Shown: piece after piece, positions 25,572 to 33,992 of the stretch | How positions within the stretch are numbered: the stretch's first letter is position 1 | Layout of the letters: every line of letters starts with the position of its first letter | Source of the DNA: Zetaproteobacteria bacterium CG06_land_8_20_14_3_00_59_53 | GTDB lineage: Bacteria > Pseudomonadota > Zetaproteobacteria > Mariprofundales > Mariprofundaceae | Direction of reading: 5' to 3' | Assembly: GCA_002779605.1 (NCBI GenBank) | Contig: PEWE01000002.1 | Location: 186,001-250,000, forward strand | DNA: 64,000 bases | Notes under the pieces: model-generated | Databases searched by the model: none | The model's input: only the letters and a program-made list of their open reading frames with translations | What the model was told of the DNA's origin: nothing | Program-made: the position numbers and the translations under genes

Positions 25572-26347
25572 AGCACAGCCTCCGGCACACCCGGCCTGCC
25601 GCGCAGGGCATCAAGCAGGGGTGAAAAATGAAAGGCATCGGTCACCAGCCGCCGCCCGTCCACCATCGCGACCGGACGGATAAAACATCCACTATTACAC
25701 ACCGCCATCGCATCACATGCCTGCAACCATGTGGCCGGACAAGCACAGGCTTGCACGGCGCCCGCTTCAAGCAGGGTGTTGCGCACCACACCCGGCAATA
25801 CCGCCGTATGCTCCGGCGTACGCCATTCGCCGTCGATGCTGAGCAGGATATTGCCGGTTTCCATGCACAGCAGTTCGTCATCGTGCGTGAACAGTGCCGC
25901 CTCGTGCTCGGCCAGCAGGCCCGCATGCCGTGCCTGATGCAGCAGACGGATGGTGAAGGCATAATCGGAGGTAAACTTGGCCGTGCGCGCCATGCCGCCA
26001 AGGGGCCAGTGCACGCTACGCAGGGCAAGTTCGCCTGCCGGCGGATGATACGGCCAGGCCTGGATATGCACGACAGGGCTGCGCTCCCCCGCCACCAGCA
26101 GGCCGCGCGAAGCCTCCCCGCCGCTGACCGTCAGTCGCAACATGGCATCGCATCCTGCCTGTAAAGCGGCTTCAAGGCAGCGGCTTAACAAGCCGTCGGG
26201 GCAAACCAGACCGAAGGCGGCAAGCCCCCGACATAAACGGGCCAGATGCGCATCCCATGCAAAGATACAGCCATCAATGACACGCATGGTTTCAAAGCTC
26301 GCCTCCCCGAGCAGCAGTCCGCGATCTGCAGTGTTTCCGTCTGTCAA
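25562..26347 (-). CDS. pabC: aminodeoxychorismate lyase (class IV PLP enzyme)
   Basis: Forms p-aminobenzoate and pyruvate from 4-amino-4-deoxychorismate for folate synthesis. The fold-type IV features are GEASFETMRVIDG near the N-terminus, the PLP lysine in ARTAKFTSDY, METGNILLSIDGEWRTP and the phosphate loop around LPGVVRNTLLE. Branched-chain and D-amino-acid aminotransferases share this fold, but a position directly before mltG-tmk-holB is typical of pabC. It is divergent from ilvA, with only 63 bases between the starts. Confidence 0.85.
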   Translation of the reverse strand: MTDGNTADRGLLLGEASFETMRVIDGCIFAWDAHLARLCRGLAAFGLVCPDGLLSRCLEAALQAGCDAMLRLTVSGGEASRGLLVAGERSPVVHIQAWPYHPPAGELALRSVHWPLGGMARTAKFTSDYAFTIRLLHQARHAGLLAEHEAALFTHDDELLCMETGNILLSIDGEWRTPEHTAVLPGVVRNTLLEAGAVQACACPATWLQACDAMAVCNSGCFIRPVAMVDGRRLVTDAFHFSPLLDALRGRPGVPEAVLCV

Positions 26348-26396
26348 AGCAACCGCCTCCTGTAAACGGGTTTTCCTTCCGTGCCATCGACTCGCA

Positions 26397-26405
26397 TGCT
26401 ATAAG
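26397..26405 (+). promoter_or_regulatory. extended -10 promoter directly before ilvA
   Basis: TGCTATAAG reads as an extended -10 (TGnTATAAG) with no good -35. The expected start of transcription, six or seven bases further, would fall on the ilvA ATG at 26411. No Shine-Dalgarno is seen, so the message may be leaderless. Confidence 0.4.
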
Positions 26406-26410
26406 TTCGC

Positions 26411-27949
26411 ATGCCCGAATTGAATCAAACAAACCTGAACCAAACAGAAGCCTATCTTTCCGCCATCGAACACGCCCGCGTTTACGACATCGCCCGCGAA
26501 ACCCCGCTGGAGCTTGCTCCGCGCCTGTCCGCCCGGCTGCACAATGAAGTTCTGCTCAAACGCGAGGACATGCAACCGGTATTCTCTTTCAAACTGCGCG
26601 GTGCGTATAACAAGATCGCACAGATGAGCGATGCGGAGTGCGCCCGTGGTGTCATCTGCGCCTCTGCCGGCAATCATGCGCAGGGTGTGGCGATGAGTGC
26701 CGCGCATCGCGGTTGCAAGGCGACCATCGTGATGCCCACCACCACGCCGGACATCAAGGTCCGTGCTGTGGAAGCTCTGGGTGGAACAGTCGTGTTGTTC
26801 GGCGACTCCTATTCCGATGCCTCGACCCATGCCGCCAGGCTGTGCGAGGAAACCGGCATGCATTTCGTGCATCCCTACGACGATCCGGAGGTCATTGCCG
26901 GACAGGGAACGATCGCCGAAGAGTTGCTGCGGCAGGTGAAAAACGATATGGATGCGGTGTTCGTGCCCATCGGCGGCGGCGGCCTGATCGCCGGCATGGC
27001 GGTGTATCTGAAGCACTATTCGCCCGACACGAAGATCATCGGTGTGGAGCCGTATGATTCGGCAGCCATGCACGATTCGATCAAGGCCGGCGAGCGCGTG
27101 GTGCTGCCGCAGGTCGGCATCTTTGCCGACGGTGTAGCGGTGAAACAGGTCGGTGAACACACCTTCGATCTGGTGCGTAAATATGTGGACGAGATCATTC
27201 TGGTGGATACCGACGAGATATGCGCCGCCATCAAGGATGTATTCGACGAGAATCGCTCGATCGTCGAACCTGCCGGGGCGCTCGGCGTGGCCGGCATGAA
27301 GAAGTATGTCGAGCGCGAGGGATTGCGCGGCAAGGTACTGGCCTGCATCAACAGCGGTGCGAACATGAACTTCGACCGCCTGCGCCATGTCGCCGAACGC
27401 ACCGAGATGGGCGAGAAGCGCGAGGCACTGTTCGCCGTCACTATCCCCGAGAGGCCCGGCGCCTTCCTGCAGTTCTGCCGCATGCTGGGCGATCGCAACA
27501 TCACCGAATTCAACTACCGTCTGTCCAGCCGCAGCGAGGCGCATGTGTTCGTCGGCGCGTCCATCCGCAATGTCAGCGAGATGGATGCCCTGCTCAAGGA
27601 ACTGTCGGACGACGGCTATCCGGTGCTCAACCTCATAGACAACGAACTGGCCAAGCTGCATGTCCGCCATATGGTCGGCGGGCGCAGCGATCTGGTGTAC
27701 AACGAGGTGATCTACCGTTTCGAATTCCCGGAACGCCCGGGCGCCCTGCTCAAATTCCTCACCCAGTCGGCCGGTCGCTGGAATATCTCCATGTTCCACT
27801 ACCGCAACCATGCCGCAGCCTACGGGCGTGTGCTGGTGGGCCTTGAAGTCCCGCCCGCCGAGTATGGCGAGTTACAGGAATTCCTCGACGATCTGGGCTA
27901 TGCCTATGTGGACGAAAGTGCCAACGAGGCCTATCACCGCTTTCTGTAG
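26411..27949 (+). CDS. ilvA: threonine ammonia-lyase, biosynthetic
   Basis: PLP enzyme that makes 2-oxobutanoate from threonine, the first step to isoleucine. The PLP lysine is in FSFKLRGAYNK, the substrate/phosphate loop is SAGNHAQGVA and the glycine loop is PIGGGGLIAGMA. Two C-terminal ACT-like regulatory repeats (ERPGAFLQFCR near 345 and ERPGALLKFLT near 440) mark the long biosynthetic, isoleucine-feedback form, and 512 residues agrees. It is a single gene between divergent pabC and convergent pncC. Confidence 0.95.
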   Translation: MPELNQTNLNQTEAYLSAIEHARVYDIARETPLELAPRLSARLHNEVLLKREDMQPVFSFKLRGAYNKIAQMSDAECARGVICASAGNHAQGVAMSAAHRGCKATIVMPTTTPDIKVRAVEALGGTVVLFGDSYSDASTHAARLCEETGMHFVHPYDDPEVIAGQGTIAEELLRQVKNDMDAVFVPIGGGGLIAGMAVYLKHYSPDTKIIGVEPYDSAAMHDSIKAGERVVLPQVGIFADGVAVKQVGEHTFDLVRKYVDEIILVDTDEICAAIKDVFDENRSIVEPAGALGVAGMKKYVEREGLRGKVLACINSGANMNFDRLRHVAERTEMGEKREALFAVTIPERPGAFLQFCRMLGDRNITEFNYRLSSRSEAHVFVGASIRNVSEMDALLKELSDDGYPVLNLIDNELAKLHVRHMVGGRSDLVYNEVIYRFEFPERPGALLKFLTQSAGRWNISMFHYRNHAAAYGRVLVGLEVPPAEYGELQEFLDDLGYAYVDESANEAYHRFL

Positions 27950-28000
27950 TTGATGCGTCACGCCCGGCACTGGCAGGGCTGATGTTTTCTAAAGAAGGAA

Positions 28001-29023
28001 TTAAGCCGTTTTCAGCAGAAGACCGCACAGCAGGTGGAATGCGTGAATGACGGCGCGGTTGCGCACCTCGGCGCGCGAGCCGGGAAACTGGTGGCAGACA
28101 CTGTGCACGCTGCCGTCGGGCAGACCCGCCGCGATCCATACGGTGCCGACCGGCTTTGCATCACTGCCGCCCGATGGTCCTGCAATACCGCTGACCGAGA
28201 CACAGGTGTGATCAGCATCGCTGCCGGATTTCGCCATCGCCTCCACCACCTCGCGACTGACCGCGCCATGTTTCTCGATCAGACTTGCCGGCACACCGAG
28301 CAGATGGACCTTGGCTTCATTGCTGTACACCACCCAGGCGGAATCCAGCACGCCGGATGAACCCGGCTGACGGCTCAATCGCTCGCTCAAGCCCCCTGCC
28401 GTACAGGATTCGGCAAACCGCGCCATCAAACCCCGCCTGTTCAGCGCCTGCATCAGCCATTCCTCGGGCAGATAGCCGCCGTCGTTCAACACAGCCGCCC
28501 CGTCCGGCGGAGCGATCGCCGTGGCATATAATCCTGCCTCCAGCGGGCAGGCCCCTGCCGGAGCCTCGCTCGCTTCCTGCGGGACGATATATAGCGGCAT
28601 CAGCGGCTGATTATCGTTGAGCAGGGCCAGCCAGCGCTGCCGGTCACCGGCGATATCGCCGAGCGGCAGCAGCAGAACACGCGTTGGCGACGGGGTGTTT
28701 CTGAAATACCAGGCATGGCGCGACGGGTTATCCAGGACAAAAGGACTGATGCCGAGCAGGCCCGGGCTGCCATCATCACGCGCCTGAAGGCGGCGTCCGA
28801 AGTGCAGTGCCACACGGAACAGTTCTGCCTCGGATGCGAAGAACACGAACCAGTCGGCCGCGCGTTTCCATGCCTCCTGTTCCAGCATGCATACATCCAC
28901 CGATTGCGCACCGGCTGCCTGCAGCCAGGCCTTCAACCAGCCGGGCGTAAGCCCTGCGGCGAACAGTGAGGCCAGTCCGGACTCGCTGAGTACCAGCTGC
29001 GCGCGGATCCCTCCGTGACTCAC
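28001..29023 (-). CDS. nicotinamide-nucleotide amidohydrolase (PncC/CinA C-terminal domain) with unusual N-terminal part
   Basis: The C-terminal 165 residues form a PncC domain, which deamidates NMN in NAD recycling: LMARFAESCTAGGLSERLS with the catalytic serine, YSNEAKVHLLGV, HGAVSREVVEAMA, SGIAGPSGG and KPVGTVWIA. The first ~170 residues are not the usual CinA MoCF-like domain and I do not recognise them. They contain WFVFFASEAELFRVALHFGRR and WYFRNTPSPTRVLLLPLG. The start is a GTG overlapping the pgpA stop (GTGA); the open frame continuing to 29404 shadows pgpA. It is last in the ribE-to-pgpA run. Confidence 0.8.
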   Translation of the reverse strand: MSHGGIRAQLVLSESGLASLFAAGLTPGWLKAWLQAAGAQSVDVCMLEQEAWKRAADWFVFFASEAELFRVALHFGRRLQARDDGSPGLLGISPFVLDNPSRHAWYFRNTPSPTRVLLLPLGDIAGDRQRWLALLNDNQPLMPLYIVPQEASEAPAGACPLEAGLYATAIAPPDGAAVLNDGGYLPEEWLMQALNRRGLMARFAESCTAGGLSERLSRQPGSSGVLDSAWVVYSNEAKVHLLGVPASLIEKHGAVSREVVEAMAKSGSDADHTCVSVSGIAGPSGGSDAKPVGTVWIAAGLPDGSVHSVCHQFPGSRAEVRNRAVIHAFHLLCGLLLKTA

Positions 29024-29514
29024 GCCAGCACGCCTGTCTGCATAGCAACCATATATCCGGCACCGAGCAGAAATCCGGCATAGACACCCGCCAGCAGATC
29101 GTCGGCATGGATCGACCACCACACGGGGCCGAGATGCTCTACCCGCTTCACCAGCCCCGGCTTCCAGATATCGAACAACCGGAATGCCGCAAAGCCCAGC
29201 GCAAACGTCAGCCACGAGGCACCCATTAGCGGCAGGATCAACAGCAGGGTCAGCCACTGCCCCAGCCATTCGTCGATGACGATCCAGCCCGGGTCCTTTT
29301 CCGTCATATGCGGCAGAGCCACATAGGTGGACCAGCAGGCCAGCGGAATGAACAACAGGAAGATGCCGAGCAGGCCATACAGGCCGTAAGCGGAAACCAT
29401 CCACCAGGCAGGCAGCAGTGCCGCCAGACTACCGGCGGTCCCCGGTGCGACCGGAAACCAGCCGCTGCCGAATCCGGCGGCAACGAAACGGGCAAGGGAG
29501 ATGATGTTAAGCAA
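29020..29514 (-). CDS. pgpA: phosphatidylglycerophosphatase A
   Basis: Inner-membrane phosphatase that makes phosphatidylglycerol from its phosphate, the step after PgsA (encoded at 34406-35002). The 164 residues contain the family motifs GSGWFPVAPGTAGSLAAL, VIDEWLGQ, FRLFDIWKPG and HADDLLAG, plus three or four hydrophobic helices. It overlaps thiL by eight bases and pncC by four. The thiL-pgpA pairing is common in proteobacteria. Confidence 0.93.
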   Translation of the reverse strand: MLNIISLARFVAAGFGSGWFPVAPGTAGSLAALLPAWWMVSAYGLYGLLGIFLLFIPLACWSTYVALPHMTEKDPGWIVIDEWLGQWLTLLLILPLMGASWLTFALGFAAFRLFDIWKPGLVKRVEHLGPVWWSIHADDLLAGVYAGFLLGAGYMVAMQTGVLA

Positions 29515-30433
29515 AATGATCGAAGCCCCGACGGGAAGAAGCGATCCCGACGCCGTGCCTCAGCGCTCGCACACTGCCGCCTGCCACGCAGCGCCCGATA
29601 CGAACGGCATGTGCTGACAAGCTATCGCGCAAGGATTCGGGGGCCGTGCACAGCAGCGCGTAATCCTCGCCGCCTCCCAGCACCAGTCCGGCAGCGTCAT
29701 CCGGGTCCACATGTTGTTGCAGCTCAGCGAGTGACGGGATAGCGGATATGTCGATCTCCATGCCCACGCAGGACTGTTCCGCGAGATGGGCGGCATCGGC
29801 CAGCAGGCCGTCGCTGACATCGATGCAGCAGCGCACCCCTGCCTTGCGCAGCGCCACACCCTGTGCAATCAACGGCTGCACATCGGCAAATGCCCGCACT
29901 GCGTCATCCGAGTGATCCCCGCCCTGCCAGCGCTCTAGGGCGAGTGCCGCAAAACCGAGCCGCCCGCACAGCCAGATATCGTCACCGGCCTGCGCACGAT
30001 CGCGGCGCATGGCTTTGCCCTGCGGAACGACACCGGCAACGGTGACAGCCAGACTGTTGTCCGCGGCATGCACCGTGTCCCCGCCTGCCAGCTCGATACC
30101 CGACCCGGCAAGGGCCGCGGCGATACCATCGCCCATCTGCCCACCGGCAGCAGCATCGCGCAGCACAGCACATACCCATACCCAGCAGGCCTCTGCCCCC
30201 ATCGCGGCGAGATCGGATAATGCGGCATTCACCGCGCGGCACGCGGCATGCTCAAGCGGGAAATCATGCGGCCAGTGTACACCGGCCAGCGACATATCCG
30301 TGCTGACCACCAGTTCGAGTCCCGCAGGCACGGCATGCACCGAGGCATCGTCGCCACCGGGTATACGGGTCAGGGAATGTTTGAAGTGAAGCTTTTGCCT
30401 GAAGGCGCGATCGATGAGATCGAACTCGTTCAT
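29507..30433 (-). CDS. thiL: thiamine-monophosphate kinase
   Basis: Phosphorylates thiamine monophosphate to the active diphosphate. Family features over 308 residues are GGDDASV near the N-terminus, STDMSLAGVHWP, the dinucleotide-like AVNAALSDLAAMGA, AGGDTVHA, CIDVSDGLLADAAHLAEQS and the ATP-side GGGEDYALLCT. It belongs to the PurM/HypE-like ATP-binding superfamily. It follows nusB by 18 bases in the riboflavin-linked operon. Confidence 0.94.
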   Translation of the reverse strand: MNEFDLIDRAFRQKLHFKHSLTRIPGGDDASVHAVPAGLELVVSTDMSLAGVHWPHDFPLEHAACRAVNAALSDLAAMGAEACWVWVCAVLRDAAAGGQMGDGIAAALAGSGIELAGGDTVHAADNSLAVTVAGVVPQGKAMRRDRAQAGDDIWLCGRLGFAALALERWQGGDHSDDAVRAFADVQPLIAQGVALRKAGVRCCIDVSDGLLADAAHLAEQSCVGMEIDISAIPSLAELQQHVDPDDAAGLVLGGGEDYALLCTAPESLRDSLSAHAVRIGRCVAGGSVRALRHGVGIASSRRGFDHFA

Positions 30434-30451
30434 GGATGGAGTTCTCCGATC

Positions 30452-30895
30452 CTAGCGCTTGCTCTTGCTGCTGCTTTCCTGCTTGCGCAGTTCCTTCGAC
30501 AGGTTGTCCAGCACACCGTTCACAAACGAGCGCCCCGGTTCATCGGCATACGACTTGGCCAGCTCAAGCGCCTCGTTGATGATCACCCGGTAGGGAATCT
30601 CCAGACGGTTCCTCATCTCCCAGATGGCGATACGCAGCACACTGTGCTCGACATGCGCGATGCTTTTCAGGCTGCGACCGCGCACGGCACCCGAAATCAT
30701 GGCATCGATATCGTCCACCTGCTCGACAACCCCGTGCACCATCTCGCGCAGGTAGTCCTTGTCCTGATCACCGCGGTCCTCTTCGGTCAGCCGGTCGGCC
30801 AGCAGACCGGGAATCACCGCACCGTCCTGCCCGGCACTGTGCCATGCATATAGGGTTTCCAGAGCAGATTGTCTTGCCTTGTGTCGGTTCGCCAT
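30452..30895 (-). CDS. nusB: transcription antitermination factor NusB
   Basis: Small all-helical RNA-binding protein that, with NusE (ribosomal protein S10), binds boxA in rRNA leaders. The 147 residues show the typical RHKARQSALETLYAW start, DYLREMVHGVVE and the conserved RVIINEALELAKSYADEPGRSFVNGVLD near the end. It overlaps ribH by one base, the usual ribH-nusB pair. Confidence 0.95.
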   Translation of the reverse strand: MANRHKARQSALETLYAWHSAGQDGAVIPGLLADRLTEEDRGDQDKDYLREMVHGVVEQVDDIDAMISGAVRGRSLKSIAHVEHSVLRIAIWEMRNRLEIPYRVIINEALELAKSYADEPGRSFVNGVLDNLSKELRKQESSSKSKR

Positions 30896-31389
30896 CAGTG
30901 TTTCCCTTCCCCTGCAGGCAACTGTTTGAGCAGGCTTGCCACCTCAATCGCAGTCAGCGCCGCTTCCGCACCCTTGTGACCGTGTGCACCACCGACACGA
31001 TCCACAGCCTGTGCATGCGTGTCCACGGTCAGCACACCATTGCCAACGCCCAGATCGCCACGTGCGGCAATGGCGGCGATCATATCCATCGAGACCCGGC
31101 ACACATGATCGAAATGAGCCGTACCGCCGCGGATGACACAACCCAGACAGACGATCGCATCATATCCACCCGTACTTGCCATGCGTGCGGCGATGGTACC
31201 GATCTCCAGCGCACCGGGCACATGCACGACATGCAGGTCGCCCTCAACAGCGCCGTGCTCCAGCAGCGCCTGTCTGGCTCCTTCCAGCAAAGCCTCGGTA
31301 ATATCTTCATTGAAACGGCTGACGATCAGGCCGATGCGCATGCCGGTAGCATCCACATTGCCGGCCAGGTGCGGGGCATCCAGACTCAT
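30895..31389 (-). CDS. ribH: 6,7-dimethyl-8-ribityllumazine synthase
   Basis: Condenses the ribityl pyrimidine with dihydroxybutanone phosphate to give lumazine, the precursor of riboflavin. Conserved parts are [47 protein letters not shown] with the catalytic histidine, and [13 protein letters not shown]. At 164 residues it is full length. It overlaps ribBA by four bases and nusB by one. Confidence 0.96.
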   Translation of the reverse strand: MSLDAPHLAGNVDATGMRIGLIVSRFNEDITEALLEGARQALLEHGAVEGDLHVVHVPGALEIGTIAARMASTGGYDAIVCLGCVIRGGTAHFDHVCRVSMDMIAAIAARGDLGVGNGVLTVDTHAQAVDRVGGAHGHKGAEAALTAIEVASLLKQLPAGEGKH

Positions 31390-32600
31390 TCGTTCTCCTG
31401 CTTCATATTCAGCAAATGTCCCATGCGATCACGCTTGGTGGTCAGATAGGCGATGTTTTCATCGTGCGGATTGATTTCCAGAGCCACACGCTCGCATACC
31501 TCAAGACCATAGCCGTCCAGACCGACGATCTTCTTCGGGTTATTGGTCAGCAGACGAAGCTTGCGCAGCCCCAGATCGCGCAGGATCTGTGCTCCGATAC
31601 CGTAATCGCGCAGATCGGCGCGGAAACCCAGCTGCTTGTTCGCCTCCACGGTATCATGCCCGGCATCCTGCAATTTATAAGCCTTCAGCTTGTTGAACAG
31701 ACCGATACCGCGGCCTTCCTGACGCAGATACAGGATCACACCGCTACCGGCCTCGGCCACCTGACGCATCGCTGCATGCAGCTGCGAGCCGCAGTCGCAA
31801 CGCCTTGAGGTGAACACATCGCCGGTAAGGCATTCCGAATGCACGCGCACCAGACACGGGGTCTCACCATCAGGCTCACCCATCACCAGCGCGACATGCT
31901 CGGCCTTATCCACCGCATTGGAATAACCCACCATGCGGAAATCGCCGAACTCGGTCGGCAGACGGACCTCGACCTCGCGCTTGACCAGCGAGTCGTGCTT
32001 CAGGCGATGCCGGATGATATCGGCGATACAGCCGACCTTCAGGTTGTGCTTGATTGCGAATTCCTTGAGCTCGGGCATACGGGCCATGCTGCCGTCATCG
32101 TTCATGATCTCGCAGATCACGCCGGCAGGCTTAAGCCCTGCCATGCGTGCCAGATCGATACTGGCCTCGGTGTGGCCGGCACGCACCAGCACGCCGCCCT
32201 TCTGCGCCATCAGCGGGAAGATATGCCCGGGACTGACCACATCGCTCGAATCAGAGTTCTCATCGGAGGCAACACGGATGGTCTGGGCACGGTCAAATGC
32301 GGAAATGCCGGTGGTCACACCCTCGGCCGCTTCGATGGAAACGGTGAACGCGGATTTGAACTTGGCGTTGGAGTCCTTGACCATCAGCGGCAGGTCCAGG
32401 CGCGCCACCTGTTCTTCAGTCAGGGCCAGGCAGATCAGGCCACGCGCATGGGTCGCCATGAAATTGACCGCCTCGGGCGTCACCCACTCACCGGCCATCA
32501 CCAGATCGCCCTCGTTCTCGCGATCCTCGTCGTCGGCGAGGATAATCATGCGCCCGGCGCGCAATTCCTCGATCAGTTCTTCGCAACTGGCCAGACCCAT
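31386..32600 (-). CDS. ribBA: bifunctional 3,4-dihydroxy-2-butanone-4-phosphate synthase / GTP cyclohydrolase II
   Basis: Two-domain riboflavin enzyme, 404 residues. The RibB half (about 1-205) has [27 protein letters not shown] and [18 protein letters not shown]. The RibA half (about 210-400) has [21 protein letters not shown] with the zinc ligands, [18 protein letters not shown] and [16 protein letters not shown]. Both sets of catalytic residues look intact, so both activities are expected. It lies between ribE (four-base gap) and ribH. Confidence 0.96.
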   Translation of the reverse strand: MGLASCEELIEELRAGRMIILADDEDRENEGDLVMAGEWVTPEAVNFMATHARGLICLALTEEQVARLDLPLMVKDSNAKFKSAFTVSIEAAEGVTTGISAFDRAQTIRVASDENSDSSDVVSPGHIFPLMAQKGGVLVRAGHTEASIDLARMAGLKPAGVICEIMNDDGSMARMPELKEFAIKHNLKVGCIADIIRHRLKHDSLVKREVEVRLPTEFGDFRMVGYSNAVDKAEHVALVMGEPDGETPCLVRVHSECLTGDVFTSRRCDCGSQLHAAMRQVAEAGSGVILYLRQEGRGIGLFNKLKAYKLQDAGHDTVEANKQLGFRADLRDYGIGAQILRDLGLRKLRLLTNNPKKIVGLDGYGLEVCERVALEINPHDENIAYLTTKRDRMGHLLNMKQENE

Positions 32601-32604
32601 GTAT

Positions 32605-33225
32605 TCAGCTCTCCTGCTTGTAGGTTTGATGTCCGGCTGTTTGATTCATCAGGCGTTCGACATAACGCCCCAGCAGGTCGGTCTCGATATTCACTGTATC
32701 ACCGGCCTTTAAAGTGCCGAGATTGGTGTGCGCCAGCGTATGCGGAATGAGGTTCACGGTAAAGCCGCGATCATCGGCCTCATTCACGGTCAGGCTCACG
32801 CCGTTGACAGCCACCGAACCCTTGTGCGCCACATAGCGCAACAGCTCTTGCGGCAGCGTGAAGCGCATAAAACGGTGCTCGCCGATCTCTTTCATGTCTT
32901 CCAGTCGGCCCATGCCGTCCACATGCCCGCTGACCATATGGCCGCCCAGAGCATCACCCATGCGCAGCGCAGGTTCAAGGTTCACCCGCCTTCCCTCTTG
33001 CACCGAACCGAATACAGTCAGCCTGAGTGTCTCCAGAGACAGCGTCACGTCGAAACTGCCGGACTGAATAGCGGTGGCCGTCAGGCAGCAGCCATCCACG
33101 GCAATCGAGTCGCCAAGCTGCCATGCGGAAGTGTCGAGTGCGGTTGCAATACTGAAATGCGTCTGGGCTGCTTCGCGGCTGATTCGCGCGATCCTGCCCA
33201 CATCCTGAATAATGCCTGTAAACAT
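32605..33225 (-). CDS. ribE: riboflavin synthase, alpha subunit
   Basis: Dismutates two lumazine molecules to riboflavin. The 206 residues form two similar barrels: [10 protein letters not shown] and [12 protein letters not shown] in the first, [12 protein letters not shown] and [15 protein letters not shown] in the second. It is the first gene of the operon ribE-ribBA-ribH-nusB-thiL-pgpA-pncC. I looked for an FMN riboswitch upstream of it (33226-33360) and saw none of the conserved blocks. Confidence 0.95.
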   Translation of the reverse strand: MFTGIIQDVGRIARISREAAQTHFSIATALDTSAWQLGDSIAVDGCCLTATAIQSGSFDVTLSLETLRLTVFGSVQEGRRVNLEPALRMGDALGGHMVSGHVDGMGRLEDMKEIGEHRFMRFTLPQELLRYVAHKGSVAVNGVSLTVNEADDRGFTVNLIPHTLAHTNLGTLKAGDTVNIETDLLGRYVERLMNQTAGHQTYKQES

Positions 33226-33360
33226 GTGCGCCGAGTCTAGCCGGCATCTGAAGCCGATGCATCCAAAGTTTTAAGTCCGCGAGCCCCCCCCCTTTGCAGA
33301 TCATACCTGCCGGCGGCTGGGCCTTGCGGACACAGCCACTCATCGGCATCGTGCAAGCGC

Positions 33361-33537
33361 ATGAACGCCGACCTGCATATCGTCCTCTATGAACCGGAGA
33401 TTCCGCCGAACACCGGTAACATCGCCCGCCGGTTTACTTGCAAAGGGGAAAACGCTTTCCCCTCGCCATGCGGAGTAAATCCGCACGGCTCACCCCTTGC
33501 GACCCGTGCATCACGGGCCAAAGGCGGGTTGTCGTGA
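33361..33537 (+). pseudogene. orphan duplicated start of trmL with read-through tail
   Basis: ATG at 33361 opens a 58-codon frame whose first 23 codons are identical to those of trmL (NADLHIVLYEPEIPPNTGNIAR). The frame then reads through the 104-bp insert (tail FTCKGENAFPSPCGVNP and on) and stops at TGA 33535-33537, inside the GTGA that starts the intact trmL. It is the leftover original 5' end after a duplication, and may now act as a coupled upstream frame. Confidence 0.75.
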
Positions 33538-33603
33538 ACGCCGACCTGCATATCGTCCTCTATGAACCGGAGATTCCGCCGAACACCGGTAACATCGCCC
33601 GCC
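33362..33603. repeat. 69-bp direct repeat flanking a 104-bp insert at the trmL start
   Basis: Bases 33362-33430 and 33535-33603 are identical over 69 positions. The 104 bases between them are unrelated to trmL and contain three hairpins. Either a tandem duplication captured foreign DNA, or an insertion copied its target. No other copy of the insert was noticed in the window. Confidence 0.92.
33431..33534. repeat. hairpin-rich insert (possible palindromic element)
   Basis: Three perfect stems follow each other: AGGGGAAA/TTTCCCCT (33444-33451 with 33456-33463), TGCGGA/TCCGCA (33469-33474 with 33480-33485) and CCCGTG/CACGGG (33503-33508 with 33512-33517). CCCGCC (33425-33430) and GGCGGG (33523-33528) could close the whole. 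It reads open in the frame of the upstream trmL start. This resembles short palindromic elements that insert into genes without a frame break, but its family is unknown to me. Confidence 0.55.
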
Positions 33604-33992
33604 TTTGTGCATGCACGGGCATCCGGCTGCATCTGGTGCATCCGCTGGGATTCAATATCGATGACAAGCAGTTAAAACGTGCCGGACTGGATTACTGGCC
33701 CCACCTGAATGTCCGTGAGCATGAGGACTGGTCAGCCGTGCGCAACGAACTTCAGGGACATCGCTGGTTCGGGCTGAGCACGAAGGGCGGGCAGACGATC
33801 TGGCAAACGAGGTTCGAGCCCGGGGATGTCCTTGTTATGGGACCGGAAACGCGCGGACTGCCTCATACCGTGCTGGCGGATATCCAGTCGCTGCGTATCC
33901 CGATGCGGGACGATGCCCCGGTTCGATCGCTGAACCTTTCCTCGGCCTGTGCCATCGCCACTTATGAGGCCCTACGGCAACTCGACACCTGA
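33534..33992 (+). CDS. trmL: tRNA (cytidine/uridine-2'-O-)-methyltransferase TrmL
   Basis: SPOUT-class enzyme that methylates the wobble ribose of tRNA-Leu isoacceptors in E. coli. The 152 residues carry the knot motifs: LYEPEIPPNTGNIARLCACTG, HLVHPLGF, LKRAGLDYW, VMGPETRGLP and RIPMRDDAPVRSLNLSSACAIATYE. It has normal length from the GTG at 33534. The ancestral ATG survives only in the duplicated copy at 33361, so the gene has apparently switched from ATG to GTG. AAAGG is at 33520-33524. The upstream frame ends within the GTGA start and may couple translation. Confidence 0.92.
   Translation: MNADLHIVLYEPEIPPNTGNIARLCACTGIRLHLVHPLGFNIDDKQLKRAGLDYWPHLNVREHEDWSAVRNELQGHRWFGLSTKGGQTIWQTRFEPGDVLVMGPETRGLPHTVLADIQSLRIPMRDDAPVRSLNLSSACAIATYEALRQLDT

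Noticed and set aside
31839-32750. 303-codon + strand ORF opposite ribBA/ribE
   Set aside because: Antisense shadow over two well-supported genes.
33284-33292. Run of nine C as a phase-variation tract
   Set aside because: It lies in the gap between ribE and the trmL copy, outside any coding frame or promoter spacer that I can identify.
33226-33360. FMN riboswitch upstream of ribE
   Set aside because: The conserved AGGGTGAAATTCCC-type and CCGAC blocks of the RFN element are absent on the ribE strand.
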